Positions 9,096 to 17,553 are shown, counted from the first letter of the stretch. The stretch is 64,000 bases of DNA from CAG-826 sp964583155 (GCA_964583155.1 CAZOUY010000001.1:186001-250000), one strand, 5' to 3'. Numbers and translations: made by a program. Notes: generated by a model not told the origin, from the letters alone.

Positions 9096-10442
9096 GTGAA
9101 AAAATTGCAGAAAAAAAAGGTTATAAACGTTTTATTCAATCTTATCTTCCTCGGTTTTGTTGGAAAAGGACTCTCCATGGTCGCCCGAATTCTCATGAAT
9201 CGGAGTCTCGGTGTGGAGGCGATGTCGCTCTACACATTAGCGAGCCCCGCGATGGTCTTACTCATCACCCTGGCGCAAATGGGGATTCCGACCGCGATTG
9301 CCACGCTCATCAGCCGTAATCCTCATAAAAGCAAAAAAATCTTTTTGAGCGGATTATTTCTAGCGACGATCATCTCGCTCTTTTTCATGATTATCACGAT
9401 CATTCTTTCGCCGTTTCTTGCGGAACGTGTTTTGCATAATAAGGCGGTGACGATGACTCTCTACGCTTTGGCGCTCCTCATTCCCTTAGTGGCTTTATCG
9501 AGTCTTCTAAAGGGATATTTCATCGGTCATAATCTCGTTAAAATGACCGCCCGTTCATCCATCGCCGAGGAAGTGGCGCGGATTTTCTTCATCATCTTCT
9601 GTCTTGATTTCTTCATCAAGCGCGGGGTCGAATATGCCGCCTTTGGTGCGATGATCGGCGTATGCATCGGCGAGGTCTTTCAAACGCTCTATTTGTTGAC
9701 GGAAAGTAACCTTCATCTCTATCGCCGAGCTCCGGAAATCTTTGACTTTCAAAGGATAAAGCCCCTTAATGAGATTCCCGGTATTCTTTCGCTTTCATTA
9801 CCGATTACCCTTTCGCGAATCGTCGGCTCATTAACTTATTTCCTTGAGCCGATTATCACCACCAATCTTTTGGTGAAGCAAGGTCAATTGGCGAGTCAAA
9901 TTACGCTCGAATACGGCATTTTAAACGGCTATGCGATGCCCATTTTGATGCTTCCCGGTTTTTTTGCGCTGGCCTTAGCCAACTATCTTCTCCCTAACAT
10001 GTCCTATAGCGTCGCGCAAAATGACTATAAAAGCGCCAAGACGCTCTTCTTTAGAATCACCGGTCTTAGCCTTTTAATGGGAACATTGATGGCCATCATC
10101 TTCTTTTTCGGCGGTCAAAGAATCTTAGAAATTCTTTACGATACCGAAAAAGGGGCGAATTATATTCATTATCTGGCCTTCCCCTTTATTCTCTACTATA
10201 TCGAGGCACCTTTAGGCAATGCCATGCATGCGCTTGATCTTACCAAAAAGGCCTTTATCACGACGGTCATTTCCTCGATAGCGCGCATTCTGGCGTTATT
10301 GATTTTAGTGCCGCCTCTTGGGGTCAAGGCCGTGGCCATCGCGACATTGATCGAAATATTCCTGACGATCGTTTTAAATGGTTATCATCTGCTACGAGCG
10401 TTTTCGCGGCAAACAAAACAAGGTCCCGTCATTCTTGACTAA
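9096..10442 (+). CDS. spoVB: SpoVB-like MOP-family lipid flippase
   Basis: 448-residue polytopic membrane protein (about 12-14 helices) of the MOP/PST flippase superfamily. In B. subtilis SpoVB is needed for spore cortex peptidoglycan, probably by moving lipid-linked precursors. The N-terminal stretch MSLYTLASPAMVLLITLAQM (residues 43-62) and the overall length fit the SpoVB/YtgP group. The start is GTG 9096, with only a weak ribosome-binding site. Assignment as SpoVB rather than another MOP flippase rests on position: yrzE, yrbG, spoVB and secDF are neighbours in B. subtilis as here. Its 3' end overlaps the convergent DUF421 gene by 51 bases. Confidence 0.78.
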   Translation: MKKLQKKKVINVLFNLIFLGFVGKGLSMVARILMNRSLGVEAMSLYTLASPAMVLLITLAQMGIPTAIATLISRNPHKSKKIFLSGLFLATIISLFFMIITIILSPFLAERVLHNKAVTMTLYALALLIPLVALSSLLKGYFIGHNLVKMTARSSIAEEVARIFFIIFCLDFFIKRGVEYAAFGAMIGVCIGEVFQTLYLLTESNLHLYRRAPEIFDFQRIKPLNEIPGILSLSLPITLSRIVGSLTYFLEPIITTNLLVKQGQLASQITLEYGILNGYAMPILMLPGFFALALANYLLPNMSYSVAQNDYKSAKTLFFRITGLSLLMGTLMAIIFFFGGQRILEILYDTEKGANYIHYLAFPFILYYIEAPLGNAMHALDLTKKAFITTVISSIARILALLILVPPLGVKAVAIATLIEIFLTIVLNGYHLLRAFSRQTKQGPVILD

Positions 10443-11045
10443 AGCCATAAAGACCTCATGATAGTCATGATAACCGGCCTTTTCGATCAAATCCTTCAGT
10501 TCATCTTCGGTCATGTTGATTCTTTTGATGACCTGCTTCACCACTTTCCCATCCGAGATGACCGGCTCAGGATCCTCTAAGATGCATTCGCTTTTTTTAA
10601 TAACCGTCAGCATTCCGGAGTCCTCAAGAATCGCAAAAGCCACTTCGCTTGGTAATTGGATTTCTTTCGCACGCAGCTGGGCGAAAAGATCATCAATGTT
10701 GTATCGTTGCCGGCGCATTTCCTCCTGATTCAATTGTCCTTGATAAATAATAAAGGTAATCTTTCCCTCGACTATCGTCCGGATACAATGGACCTTCAAG
10801 GAAAGAAAAGCGGTTCCTAACTGCAAAATAACGATGATCGAAATCGGAATTAAAGAATGCCAAATCGAGCCGCTCGGTTCATTGAGCGATAGCGAAAAAA
10901 GCTCCGATATGACAAAGAAAACGACGATATCAAAGGTCGAAACCTTTCCGATCTCACGTTTTCCCATCAATTTTAAAATAAAAATCAAGAAAAAGTAGCA
11001 AATGATCGTTTTATAAATTACTTGCCAAATTTCATAGCCTGTCAT
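10392..11045 (-). CDS. DUF421 (YetF/YrbG family) membrane protein
   Basis: 217 residues. Three N-terminal membrane helices (about 5-25, 33-52 and 58-80) carry the family signature LMGKREIGKVSTFDIVVFFV, followed by a cytoplasmic region with the conserved RRQRYNIDDLFAQLR segment. Function is unknown; YetF in Bacillus has been linked to spore or membrane physiology. I prefer ATG 11045 because AAGGTG precedes it at proper spacing; a GTG three codons upstream is less likely. It is the positional counterpart of B. subtilis yrbG, next to spoVB and yrzE, but here its 3' end runs 51 bases into spoVB on the opposite strand. Confidence 0.85.
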   Translation of the reverse strand: MTGYEIWQVIYKTIICYFFLIFILKLMGKREIGKVSTFDIVVFFVISELFSLSLNEPSGSIWHSLIPISIIVILQLGTAFLSLKVHCIRTIVEGKITFIIYQGQLNQEEMRRQRYNIDDLFAQLRAKEIQLPSEVAFAILEDSGMLTVIKKSECILEDPEPVISDGKVVKQVIKRINMTEDELKDLIEKAGYHDYHEVFMALVKNDGTLFCLPRKRS

Positions 11046-11100
11046 CAATATCACCTTCTAAAATTTTAATATCCGCATATGGTTTAATGGGAGGTTTACT

Positions 11101-11481
11101 ATGAAAAAAAGATTAACCATCATTAGTATGTCCTTAATTGGATTTTTATTGATAACTTTCGCTATTAGCGCGATATTATCTCTGCTTAGCTATAAAGAAA
11201 TTATCTCACCGGTCGCGAGTGAAGGTCTTAGCTACGCGCTCTCGATCATCATGTTTTTGGTTCTAGGCATCGTAAGCGGATTTAAAGCGAAAAAAAGAGG
11301 CTTACTGCTTGGAATCATTCTAGCGATCTTTTATGTTTTAATCGCGATCGTTTTGCGCTTTCTCTGCCTAGAAAAGGCCTCGCTAATCGGTAATATCGTG
11401 TTAGCCTTGCGCGTTCTTGTCCTCATAAGCGGTAGTGTCCTCGGGGTCAATATCGCCCAAAAAAAAGAACGCCTTCATTAG
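11101..11481 (+). CDS. TIGR04086 family (YrzE-like) four-helix membrane protein
   Basis: 126 residues with four predicted membrane helices (about 8-30, 43-62, 67-88 and 97-117) and short basic loops (SGFKAKKRG). ATG 11101 follows GGGAGG. The size, topology and position between DUF421 and ruvB match YrzE of Bacillus, a family of unknown function common in sporulating Firmicutes. It is divergent from the DUF421 gene and its last 4 bases overlap the end of ruvB. Confidence 0.7.
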   Translation: MKKRLTIISMSLIGFLLITFAISAILSLLSYKEIISPVASEGLSYALSIIMFLVLGIVSGFKAKKRGLLLGIILAIFYVLIAIVLRFLCLEKASLIGNIVLALRVLVLISGSVLGVNIAQKKERLH

Positions 11482-12479
11482 AAAAGCGTTCCTTGATGCT
11501 TCTTTTTTAAATGTGCATAGGCCTTTTCGGTTGCCACTCTTCCCCGTGGGGTACGATTGATCATCCCAATTTGCAGTAGATAGGGCTCGTAAACATCCTC
11601 TAAGGTCACCACTTCTTCACCGATCGCGCTCGCAAGAGCCTCAAGACCGACCGGGCCACCATGGAACCGATCCATGATCCCCTCTAGATAGCGGATATCG
11701 ACATCATCGAGACCTAAGGAGTCGACCTTCAAGGCTTCAAGCGTTCTTAAAGCGACCTCCACCGTAACTTTTTCATAGCGATGAAAGCTCGCAAAATCAC
11801 GTACGCGTCGGAAAAGACGATTGGCGATTCGTGGCGTTCCGCGGCTGCGCAGGGCAATTTCTTTCGCGGCCTCCTCATCAATTTCCATATGATAAACATG
11901 CGCGGTTCTTTTAACGATCCGCGTTATTTCTTCTAAGGTATAGAAATTCAACTTTTCGACGATTCCGAAACGCGCCCTTAAGGGGCTTGAAAGGTCACCG
12001 ACTCTGGTCGTTGCCCCCACCAAGGTGAAGGGCATTAAAGGAATATTGAGGGTTTTAGCACCCTGCTCGCGACTGACGACGATCGAAAGCTTATAATCCT
12101 CCATCGCACTATAGAGAATCTCCTCGACGATGCGTGGCAAGCGATGAATTTCATCGATAAAAAGAATATCACCCGCCTCAAGGGTTGTTAAAATGCTGGC
12201 TAAATCGCCCGTTTTTTCGATACTGGGGCCATTAACGATCTTAATTTGGCCATGCATCTCATTAGCGATGACATGGGCCAAGGTGGTCTTACCTAAACCG
12301 GGAGGCCCATATAAAAGGACATGATCAAGCACCTCTTCACGGTTGAGGGCGGCCCCCATCCAAATGCGGAGGTTTTGCTTTAAATGGTCCTGTCCGACAT
12401 AATCATCTAAGGTTAAAGGACGTAAGGAAATCTCATTATCGTCTTCTTTTTGTAAATTGGCATCAAGCATTCGTGTCAT
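11478..12479 (-). CDS. ruvB: Holliday junction branch migration helicase RuvB
   Basis: 333-residue AAA+ motor that drives branch migration with RuvA. Visible are the N-terminal RPLTLDDYVGQDHLKQNL, Walker A GPPGLGKTT, Walker B LFIDEIHRL, sensor 1 VGATTR, the arginine-finger segment SPLRARFG and the winged-helix C-terminus ending GRVATEKAYAHL. Full length for the family. It starts 4 bases after the ruvA stop with AAGGAAGTG upstream, so the two are one operon. Confidence 0.97.
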   Translation of the reverse strand: MTRMLDANLQKEDDNEISLRPLTLDDYVGQDHLKQNLRIWMGAALNREEVLDHVLLYGPPGLGKTTLAHVIANEMHGQIKIVNGPSIEKTGDLASILTTLEAGDILFIDEIHRLPRIVEEILYSAMEDYKLSIVVSREQGAKTLNIPLMPFTLVGATTRVGDLSSPLRARFGIVEKLNFYTLEEITRIVKRTAHVYHMEIDEEAAKEIALRSRGTPRIANRLFRRVRDFASFHRYEKVTVEVALRTLEALKVDSLGLDDVDIRYLEGIMDRFHGGPVGLEALASAIGEEVVTLEDVYEPYLLQIGMINRTPRGRVATEKAYAHLKKKHQGTLF

Positions 12480-12483
12480 ATAA

Positions 12484-13053
12484 TCACTTCCTTAGCATCT
12501 TTAGGGCTTCCTTTAAAAGACTTTCGCTATCCTTATTTTGATGATCGATCTGTTTTAAGGTGCGATCGATATCGCTCGCCTTGAAGCCGAGCGTTTTTAA
12601 GGCCTCAATCACCTCTTGCTCGCTTTCCGAAGGAGCCTTGGTGCTCTTTTGATCGTCCATCAATGTGAGATGGCCCTTTAAATCCAAGACGATCTGCTGA
12701 GCGGCCTTTGAGCCAATGCCCGGAAGCTTTTTTAAAAAGCGCAAATCGTTATTTTCAATCGCGGTAATAAACTCCATAGGGGTGGTTTGGTTAAGAGCGC
12801 CTAAAGCCGTTTTTGGACCGATTCCCTTCACCGAAATGAGTGAAAGAAAAACAGATTTTTCTTCAAGTGATTTAAAACCAACGAGATAATGATCATCCTC
12901 GCGAATCACCTCATAAAGGTAGATTGTCGCGGTCTCATTCAAGGCAAAATATTCGGGATGGGAGGTTAGGATCTCATAGCTAATATCATGAACGTTGATA
13001 ATGATGCTTCCCTCGCTCATTTTTTCAATTTGACCGTGCATCGCGTAGTACAT
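12484..13053 (-). CDS. ruvA: Holliday junction binding protein RuvA
   Basis: 189 residues. RuvA tetramers clamp the four-way junction and load RuvB. The N-terminal OB fold (MYYAMHGQIEKMSEGSIII), the helix-hairpin-helix motifs VKGIGPKTALGAL and LPGIGSKAAQQIVLDLKGHL, and the C-terminal RuvB-binding helix bundle (EQEVIEALKTLGF) are all present. ATG 13053 is chosen because AGGGAGTG lies six bases before it; a GTG three codons upstream overlaps that site. Confidence 0.95.
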   Translation of the reverse strand: MYYAMHGQIEKMSEGSIIINVHDISYEILTSHPEYFALNETATIYLYEVIREDDHYLVGFKSLEEKSVFLSLISVKGIGPKTALGALNQTTPMEFITAIENNDLRFLKKLPGIGSKAAQQIVLDLKGHLTLMDDQKSTKAPSESEQEVIEALKTLGFKASDIDRTLKQIDHQNKDSESLLKEALKMLRK

Positions 13054-13078
13054 TAAAATCACTCCCTATTGTGTCTAT

Positions 13079-13106
13079 ATTATACAAGAAAGAAACATTA
13101 AAACAA
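13079..13106 (-). promoter_or_regulatory. Promoter of ruvAB
   Basis: On the minus strand TTGTTT (13106-13101) and TATAAT (13084-13079) with a 16-base spacer, about 25 bases upstream of the ruvA start. Confidence 0.55.
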
Positions 13107-13129
13107 AGCCCTAACCCAAAGTTATCTTG

Positions 13130-13158
13130 AAAAAAATACTCCGATTCGGGAGTATTTT
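13130..13158 (-). terminator. Intrinsic terminator after obg
   Basis: On the minus strand AATACTCCCGAATCGGAGTATT followed by a T-run, beginning directly at the obg stop codon. Confidence 0.8.
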
Positions 13159-14437
13159 AATCATAGTATTCAAATTCAAAATCGCATAGAAGAACGGTGT
13201 CGCCATCGTGGGCACCCAAAGCCCGTAAGCGATCATCGACTCCAAGCCGTCTAAGATAGTTCAAAAGCTTCAAAAGACCTTCATCCGTCGAAAGATTGAT
13301 CAAATGATAGGTTCTTTCAACGCGCTCTCCTTTGATGACGTACGTATGATCGTTGGTTTTGATGATCTCATAATCTTCGTCATCACTCGCTTTGGCTTCA
13401 TAAACCCGATAGCCATCCTCTTCATTGTGCTCATTATAAAGCGGTAAAATCGGAAGCGTTTCGAGAAGATCCATAACGTGATATAAGAGTTCATTAATTC
13501 CTTCATGCGTTAGGGCGCAGATCGGAAAAATCCTTTTCTCCGGTAATTTATTTTTTAACTCCTCTAATCTCTGCGTCGCGCCTTCCTCATCCATCTTCGT
13601 GGCCACGATGAGCATTGGTCGCTCGCTAAGCGCAAAGCCATACATGGTGAGCTCCTTCATGATCTTTAAGTAATCATCATAAGGATCGCGCTCTCCGGAC
13701 ATATCGATGATATGGAGCAAAACGCGACAGCGCTCAATATGCCGTAAAAATTGTAAACCGAGGCCTTTACCTTGATGGGCACCTTCGATCAATCCCGGTA
13801 AATCAGCGGCCACAAAGCTTCGACCATCCTTTAAGGTGACCACTCCCAAATTGGGTGTAAGGGTTGTAAAAGGATAATCGGCGATCTCGGGGTCGGCGTT
13901 GCTGATGACGCTCAGCAATGTCGATTTTCCGACGCTCGGAAAGCCCACGAAGCCGACATCAGCCAAAAGCTTTAGCTCGAGGATCAGATGCTTTTTTTCG
14001 CCGGGTAAACCATTTTCCGCCACACGGGGCGTGCGATTGGTCGGTGATTTAAAGCAGGCGTTTCCACGTCCGCCACGACCACCCTTTGCGACGACAAATT
14101 CCTTGCCATCCTCATTTAAATCACAAAGAAAGGTGTGGTTCGCTTCTTCATAAACAGTAGTGCCGACCGGCACTTCAACATAAACGTCCTGGGCATTACG
14201 ACCATAGCAATTTTTACCCATGCCCTTGCCACCATCTTGCGCGATGATGACCTTGGAATGGCGAAAATTGATCAGCGTCGATGAGCCCTTGGTCGCCTTA
14301 AAAATAATGGAGCCACCGCGCCCGCCGTTTCCTCCGGAGGGACCACCGCGAGCGACATATTTTTCACGATGAAAGGCGATCATTCCATTGCCGCCATTTC
14401 CGGCGCGAACTTCGATTTTTGCTCGATCGATAAACAT
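13157..14437 (-). CDS. obg: GTPase Obg/CgtA
   Basis: 426-residue ribosome-associated GTPase of late 50S assembly and stress signalling; in B. subtilis it is also required for sporulation initiation. The glycine-rich Obg fold (MFIDRAKIEVRAGNGGNGM to about 158) is followed by the G domain, G1 GFPSVGKST, G3 DLPGLIEGA, G4 ATKMD, and a C-terminal OCT domain (about 345-420). Full length. The start is 3 bases after the upstream glycosyltransferase stop, with GAGGAA before it. In Bacillus spo0B precedes obg; here a GT2 gene does. Confidence 0.96.
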   Translation of the reverse strand: MFIDRAKIEVRAGNGGNGMIAFHREKYVARGGPSGGNGGRGGSIIFKATKGSSTLINFRHSKVIIAQDGGKGMGKNCYGRNAQDVYVEVPVGTTVYEEANHTFLCDLNEDGKEFVVAKGGRGGRGNACFKSPTNRTPRVAENGLPGEKKHLILELKLLADVGFVGFPSVGKSTLLSVISNADPEIADYPFTTLTPNLGVVTLKDGRSFVAADLPGLIEGAHQGKGLGLQFLRHIERCRVLLHIIDMSGERDPYDDYLKIMKELTMYGFALSERPMLIVATKMDEEGATQRLEELKNKLPEKRIFPICALTHEGINELLYHVMDLLETLPILPLYNEHNEEDGYRVYEAKASDDEDYEIIKTNDHTYVIKGERVERTYHLINLSTDEGLLKLLNYLRRLGVDDRLRALGAHDGDTVLLCDFEFEYYD

Positions 14438-14440
14438 CGT

Positions 14441-15409
14441 CTATTCCTCACTTTCAAGATACTCATCGATTATAAAGAAGGGTCGATTTTGCGTATCTAG
14501 ATACATCCGTGATAAATATAAGCCTAAAATACCGATCGCCACTAAAACGATCGCTAAAGCCATAAATACAATATTGATCAATGACCAAATATTGAAGGCC
14601 GAGGTCAACATACCGGCTAGAACATCGGTTCTTTTTAAAATATAGAGTATCAATTCAACGAACCAGGAAACGACGACGAGGAAGCTCGTTAAAACGCCCC
14701 ATTTAATGGGCCATGTTAAGGGAGCCACAGTGGAAGAAGCAAAGGCATCAACCGCCAATTTGGTCATCGATTTATAGTTATATTTTGTTTTACCTTCAGC
14801 TCGTGCGGCTCTAACGAAAGGAACATCAATGGTCTTAAAGCCAACATATGGAACTTGGATACGGAAAACCCGGTTATTCTCGGTGAGCTTAATGACCTCA
14901 TCGGCGACACGTCGAGAGATCAAGCGGAAATGCCCGACATTTTGAGGCACGCGGATTTTTCCGGACATTTTATCGCAAATTTTATAAAATTCCTTTGCGG
15001 TCAATCTCTTCATCAGGCTATCCTCTTTGCGTGAGGCTCGACGGCCATTGACAACCTCATAGCCCTCTTCAAATTTCGCAAGCATTGCGCTAATTACCTC
15101 AGGAGGATCCTGCATATCACAATCCATGACAATGATCGCATCGCCTTTGGCTTTGCTTAATCCGGCCGCCACGGCAGGTTCATGACCAAAGTTCCGTGAT
15201 AATGAGACGATCGTTATATTCTTTTGTCGTGATTGATGATCCTTGAGCATTTTAAGAGTATCATCCTTGCTCCCATCATTAACGACAACAATTTCAAAGC
15301 GATAACGATCATTATCCGCAATGACCTGATTGATTCTTTCAAAGAACAAATCAACCATTTCATGCTCGTTATACATAGGTACGACAATTGAAATCAGTTT
15401 ATTCATCAT
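14441..15409 (-). CDS. GT2 glycosyltransferase with C-terminal membrane helices (DPM1/GtrB-like)
   Basis: About 322 residues. The GT-A domain has ISIVVPMYNEHEMV, the nucleotide-binding VVVNDGSKDDT and the DXD-type VMDCDMQDPPE; two helices follow near 230-255 and 270-300. This is the architecture of polyprenyl-phosphate sugar transferases such as GtrB/CsbB. AGGTGG at 15420-15415 supports ATG 15409 or the ATG one codon later. It occupies the rpmA-obg gap that holds spo0B in B. subtilis. Sugar and lipid acceptor are unknown. Confidence 0.85.
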   Translation of the reverse strand: MMNKLISIVVPMYNEHEMVDLFFERINQVIADNDRYRFEIVVVNDGSKDDTLKMLKDHQSRQKNITIVSLSRNFGHEPAVAAGLSKAKGDAIIVMDCDMQDPPEVISAMLAKFEEGYEVVNGRRASRKEDSLMKRLTAKEFYKICDKMSGKIRVPQNVGHFRLISRRVADEVIKLTENNRVFRIQVPYVGFKTIDVPFVRAARAEGKTKYNYKSMTKLAVDAFASSTVAPLTWPIKWGVLTSFLVVVSWFVELILYILKRTDVLAGMLTSAFNIWSLINIVFMALAIVLVAIGILGLYLSRMYLDTQNRPFFIIDEYLESEE

Positions 15410-15448
15410 TTCCACCACCTATCTAAATAAAATATACAAGATTATAAA

Positions 15449-15476
15449 ATAAAAGACCATATGCTTATGGTCTTAA
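15449..15476 (-). terminator. Intrinsic terminator after rpmA
   Basis: On the minus strand AAGACCATAAGCATATGGTC followed by TTTTATTTTAT. It separates the ribosomal operon from the GT2 gene. Confidence 0.75.
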
Positions 15477-15481
15477 ATGTC

Positions 15482-15766
15482 TTATTCGGCGATTTCGTAA
15501 ACGGAAACGCGTGTCCGACTCTTGCCCCAACGCTCGTATTTCACAATACCCGATTTGGTAGCAAAGATGGTATCATCGCCACCGCGCATAGTATTTGTTC
15601 CCGGATAAATTTTTGTTCCGCGTTGACGATAAATAATGGACCCTGCGGTACAATATTGACCATCACCTTTTTTGGCACCGAGTCTTTTTGATTCAGAATC
15701 ACGGCCGTTTTTCGTGGAACCAACACCCTTTTTCGAAGCAAAGAGTTGAAGATCTAGTTTAAACAT
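15482..15766 (-). CDS. rpmA: 50S ribosomal protein L27 with Prp-cleaved N-terminal extension
   Basis: 94 residues. After the leader MFKLDLQLF the mature L27 begins ASKKGVGSTKNGRDSESKRLG. In Firmicutes the cysteine protease Prp removes this extension so that the N-terminus can reach the peptidyl-transferase centre; prp is the adjacent upstream gene here. AAGGTG lies about 8-11 bases before tandem ATG codons at 15769 and 15766; I take the second by analogy with the family. Confidence 0.96.
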   Translation of the reverse strand: MFKLDLQLFASKKGVGSTKNGRDSESKRLGAKKGDGQYCTAGSIIYRQRGTKIYPGTNTMRGGDDTIFATKSGIVKYERWGKSRTRVSVYEIAE

Positions 15767-15789
15767 CATTTATGATGCACCTTCTTTCT

Positions 15790-16098
15790 TTATTTTTTTT
15801 GAATGTGAATGAACTCCGCATAACTATCTTCAATCGTCATCAATTGAATCATCATGGTATCGATGACAATCGCGTCATGACGTGAGACATTCTGTTTGGC
15901 TTTTAAAAGAATATGCCCGTCTTCGATCATGATATCAAAGACGTCGATTTGTTCTAAGGCATTGAGCGCGCCGATGGAGATGGAGCTCACTGCGGCACAG
16001 ACCAGATCGTGACCCTCTTCCGGAGATGAGTCAGCGTGGCCTTTGATTTCCAATTCCTTGAACTTTCCTTTTTGCTCAATATAAGTAACAAGAACCAT
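15790..16098 (-). CDS. prp: Ribosomal-processing cysteine protease Prp
   Basis: 102 residues. Prp cleaves the N-terminal extension of L27. The catalytic pair is visible: His in EIKGHADSS (about residue 21) and Cys in GHDLVCAAVSSIS (about 34). The gene lies between rplU and rpmA as in Staphylococcus and Bacillus, and starts 2 bases after the rplU stop without a clear ribosome-binding site, which suggests translational coupling. Confidence 0.92.
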   Translation of the reverse strand: MVLVTYIEQKGKFKELEIKGHADSSPEEGHDLVCAAVSSISIGALNALEQIDVFDIMIEDGHILLKAKQNVSRHDAIVIDTMMIQLMTIEDSYAEFIHIQKK

Positions 16099-16100
16099 AA

Positions 16101-16409
16101 TTAAGCATTGATTTCTTCAATAGTCAAGCATGTATATGGTTGACGATGTCCGCGCGTTTTACGTACTTTAGCCTTGCTTTTGTAAGTAAAAACACGGAGC
16201 TTACGGCCTAAACCTTGCTTTTCTACCTTGGCGGTCACTGTGGCACCCTTAACATAGGGAGTTCCCACTTTGGCTTTCTTATCACCGATAAGCAAAACCT
16301 TTTCGAATGTGTAAGTTGAACCCGCTTCGACATCCAATTTCTCAACGTAAATCTTTTGTCCGACTTCAACCTTTACTTGCTTTCCGCCAGTTTCAATAAT
16401 TGCGTACAT
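16101..16409 (-). CDS. rplU: 50S ribosomal protein L21
   Basis: 102 residues, MYAIIETGGKQVKVEVGQKI to the typical end KTRGHRQPYTCLTIEEINA. A primary 23S rRNA-binding protein of the large subunit. ATG 16409 follows GGAGGTGCACT; the frame is open further upstream but that part belongs to the leader. First gene of rplU-prp-rpmA, with its own promoter and leader. Confidence 0.97.
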   Translation of the reverse strand: MYAIIETGGKQVKVEVGQKIYVEKLDVEAGSTYTFEKVLLIGDKKAKVGTPYVKGATVTAKVEKQGLGRKLRVFTYKSKAKVRKTRGHRQPYTCLTIEEINA

Positions 16410-16520
16410 AGTGCACCTCCTAAATATAAATTCACTTAGACTCGCAATGAAGGCCATTATCGTAGCATAATAGTTAGGTGCCTTTTCTTAGCGGTTGTAG
16501 CTCGTGAGGCGACAACACAT
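16410..16520 (-). promoter_or_regulatory. Candidate L21 autoregulatory leader (5'UTR of rplU)
   Basis: A roughly 105-base untranslated leader separates the rplU promoter from its start. Many Firmicutes carry an L21 leader RNA at this position. I see paired-looking segments such as GTTGTCGCCTCACGAGCTACAAC, where GTTGT can pair with ACAAC, but I did not verify a family match. The rest of the gap to 16764 holds only the promoter and a short repeat copy. Confidence 0.5.
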
Positions 16521-16522
16521 GT

Positions 16523-16551
16523 AAAATACCATGAATGACAATATTTGTCAA
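16523..16551 (-). promoter_or_regulatory. Promoter of rplU-prp-rpmA
   Basis: On the minus strand TTGACA (16551-16546), a 17-base spacer and TATTTT (16528-16523). Confidence 0.7.
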
Positions 16552-16615
16552 CGCTTTGATTGTCATTTTTTTATAAAAAATGGGATTGTTAAGTGACTGT
16601 TAAGTGACGTTCAAT

Positions 16616-16637
16616 GACAAAGTAAATGCGAAAGAAA
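16616..16637 (+). repeat. 22-bp direct repeat, copy 1
   Basis: The 22-base stretch starting GACAAAGTAAATGCGAAAG at 16616-16637 recurs identically at 17326-17347. Both are preceded by TTAAGTGAC-like sequence (16600-16608 and 17320-17328). The repeats flank the small lipoprotein gene 16765-17172. Confidence 0.75.
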
Positions 16638-16764
16638 GGAAAATCCATCAATACTCTCTAGAACAATTATTTATAAACTCTAGTGATTACGATCTGTGAC
16701 TGAATAATCTTCTAAGTAAAAATAATGTGAACCATATGTTGTATTGTTTGGTTACCTTATAATT

Positions 16765-17172
16765 CTAGTCTAGCGCTTGATAGTTATATAAATAATCAGG
16801 AACATTAAGTTCAAGTTCTGTATAAAGATAGATATATTTTTCAGAATAATCTTCGGGCTTTAAATAATGATATAGATTCTCTTCTTGTTGCACTGGATAA
16901 TCAATTAAAATTACTAGCGGCATTATATCCGTATACTTAGCCAGGTGATCTTTCATTTTTTGCAGCGTATGCGCCTTATTCTGTAAATTCTTTATTTCAT
17001 CGTATGATTTAATAGCGCTTGTGGTGCTTGTTGCGTTGCATCGCCATTCCATATCACTGATTTCCCAGCAATAAATTTCTGCTCCTCCATCCAGATCTGG
17101 CAACTTATTACAAGAAGTTAAAGTTCCAATCATAAAACAGATAATGACAAATGCTTTTAATTTATTTTTCAT
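16765..17172 (-). CDS. Small hypothetical lipoprotein
   Basis: 135 residues with a type II signal peptide: MKNKLKAFVIICFMIG, then lipobox LTSC (Cys21). The mature part is acidic and aromatic (EIYCWEISDMEWRC, LYHYLKPEDYSEKYIYLYTE) with two further Cys; I recognise no family. ATG 17172 follows GAGAGGATAAGAT. It sits alone between the rplU promoter and the spoIVFB end, bracketed by a 22-bp direct repeat, and looks like an insertion into an otherwise conserved block. Confidence 0.65.
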   Translation of the reverse strand: MKNKLKAFVIICFMIGTLTSCNKLPDLDGGAEIYCWEISDMEWRCNATSTTSAIKSYDEIKNLQNKAHTLQKMKDHLAKYTDIMPLVILIDYPVQQEENLYHYLKPEDYSEKYIYLYTELELNVPDYLYNYQALD

Positions 17173-17538
17173 ATCTTATCCTCTCTATTAACCTAAAGAT
17201 GCTACTGCAAAATATCCAATAAAATTTGTATAATTTCCTCTATTGGTAATTTTAGTTTAACAATAAAAACAATTAATCACAATAACGCTCCGCCTTTCAG
17301 ATAAAAAAACGAAAAACTATTAAGTGACAAAGTAAATGCGAAAGAAACAAAAAAAAGAAGTTATACTTTAATTGCCAAACAAAAGGATAACTCCTTCATG
17401 AGTATTTCGTTATATGAACAATTAAAATTCATTATCTTGGTTTTATTTTTGCCTTTACTTTGTCACTTAACATTCAATACGATCATTGATGTGTTATCTT
17501 TCTTCATGGAAGATATCGAGAAGACGTCAATCGGCGAC
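17173..17538. other. Intergenic region with repeats, between small lipoprotein and spoIVFB
   Basis: Contains the second copy of the 22-bp repeat (17326-17347), a perfect 17-bp inverted pair TTAAGTGACAAAGTAAA at 17320-17336 with its reverse complement at 17454-17470, and the start of a weak 51-codon frame. It looks like the remains of a small inserted element; no transposase is recognisable. Confidence 0.55.
17320..17470. repeat. Perfect 17-bp inverted repeat pair enclosing about 117 bp
   Basis: TTAAGTGACAAAGTAAA at 17320-17336 and TTTACTTTGTCACTTAA at 17454-17470 are exact reverse complements. The left arm extends into the 22-bp direct repeat also found at 16616. Ends of a small non-autonomous element are possible. 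Confidence 0.65.
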
Positions 17539-17553
17539 TTAGCTATTCGATAA
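17398..17553 (+). CDS. Doubtful 51-residue hydrophobic ORF
   Basis: ATG 17398 to TAA 17553 encodes MSISLYEQLKFIILVLFLPL and onward to TSIGDLAIR, with one membrane-length hydrophobic stretch. AAAGGA lies about 10 bases upstream. It overlaps the right arm of the inverted repeat and the last codons of spoIVFB on the other strand. No family recognised; may be chance. Confidence 0.2.
   Translation: MSISLYEQLKFIILVLFLPLLCHLTFNTIIDVLSFFMEDIEKTSIGDLAIR

Noticed and set aside
14388..14645. Plus-strand ORF over the obg/GT2 junction
   Set aside because: Opposite two well-supported genes, no ribosome-binding site and no recognisable protein.
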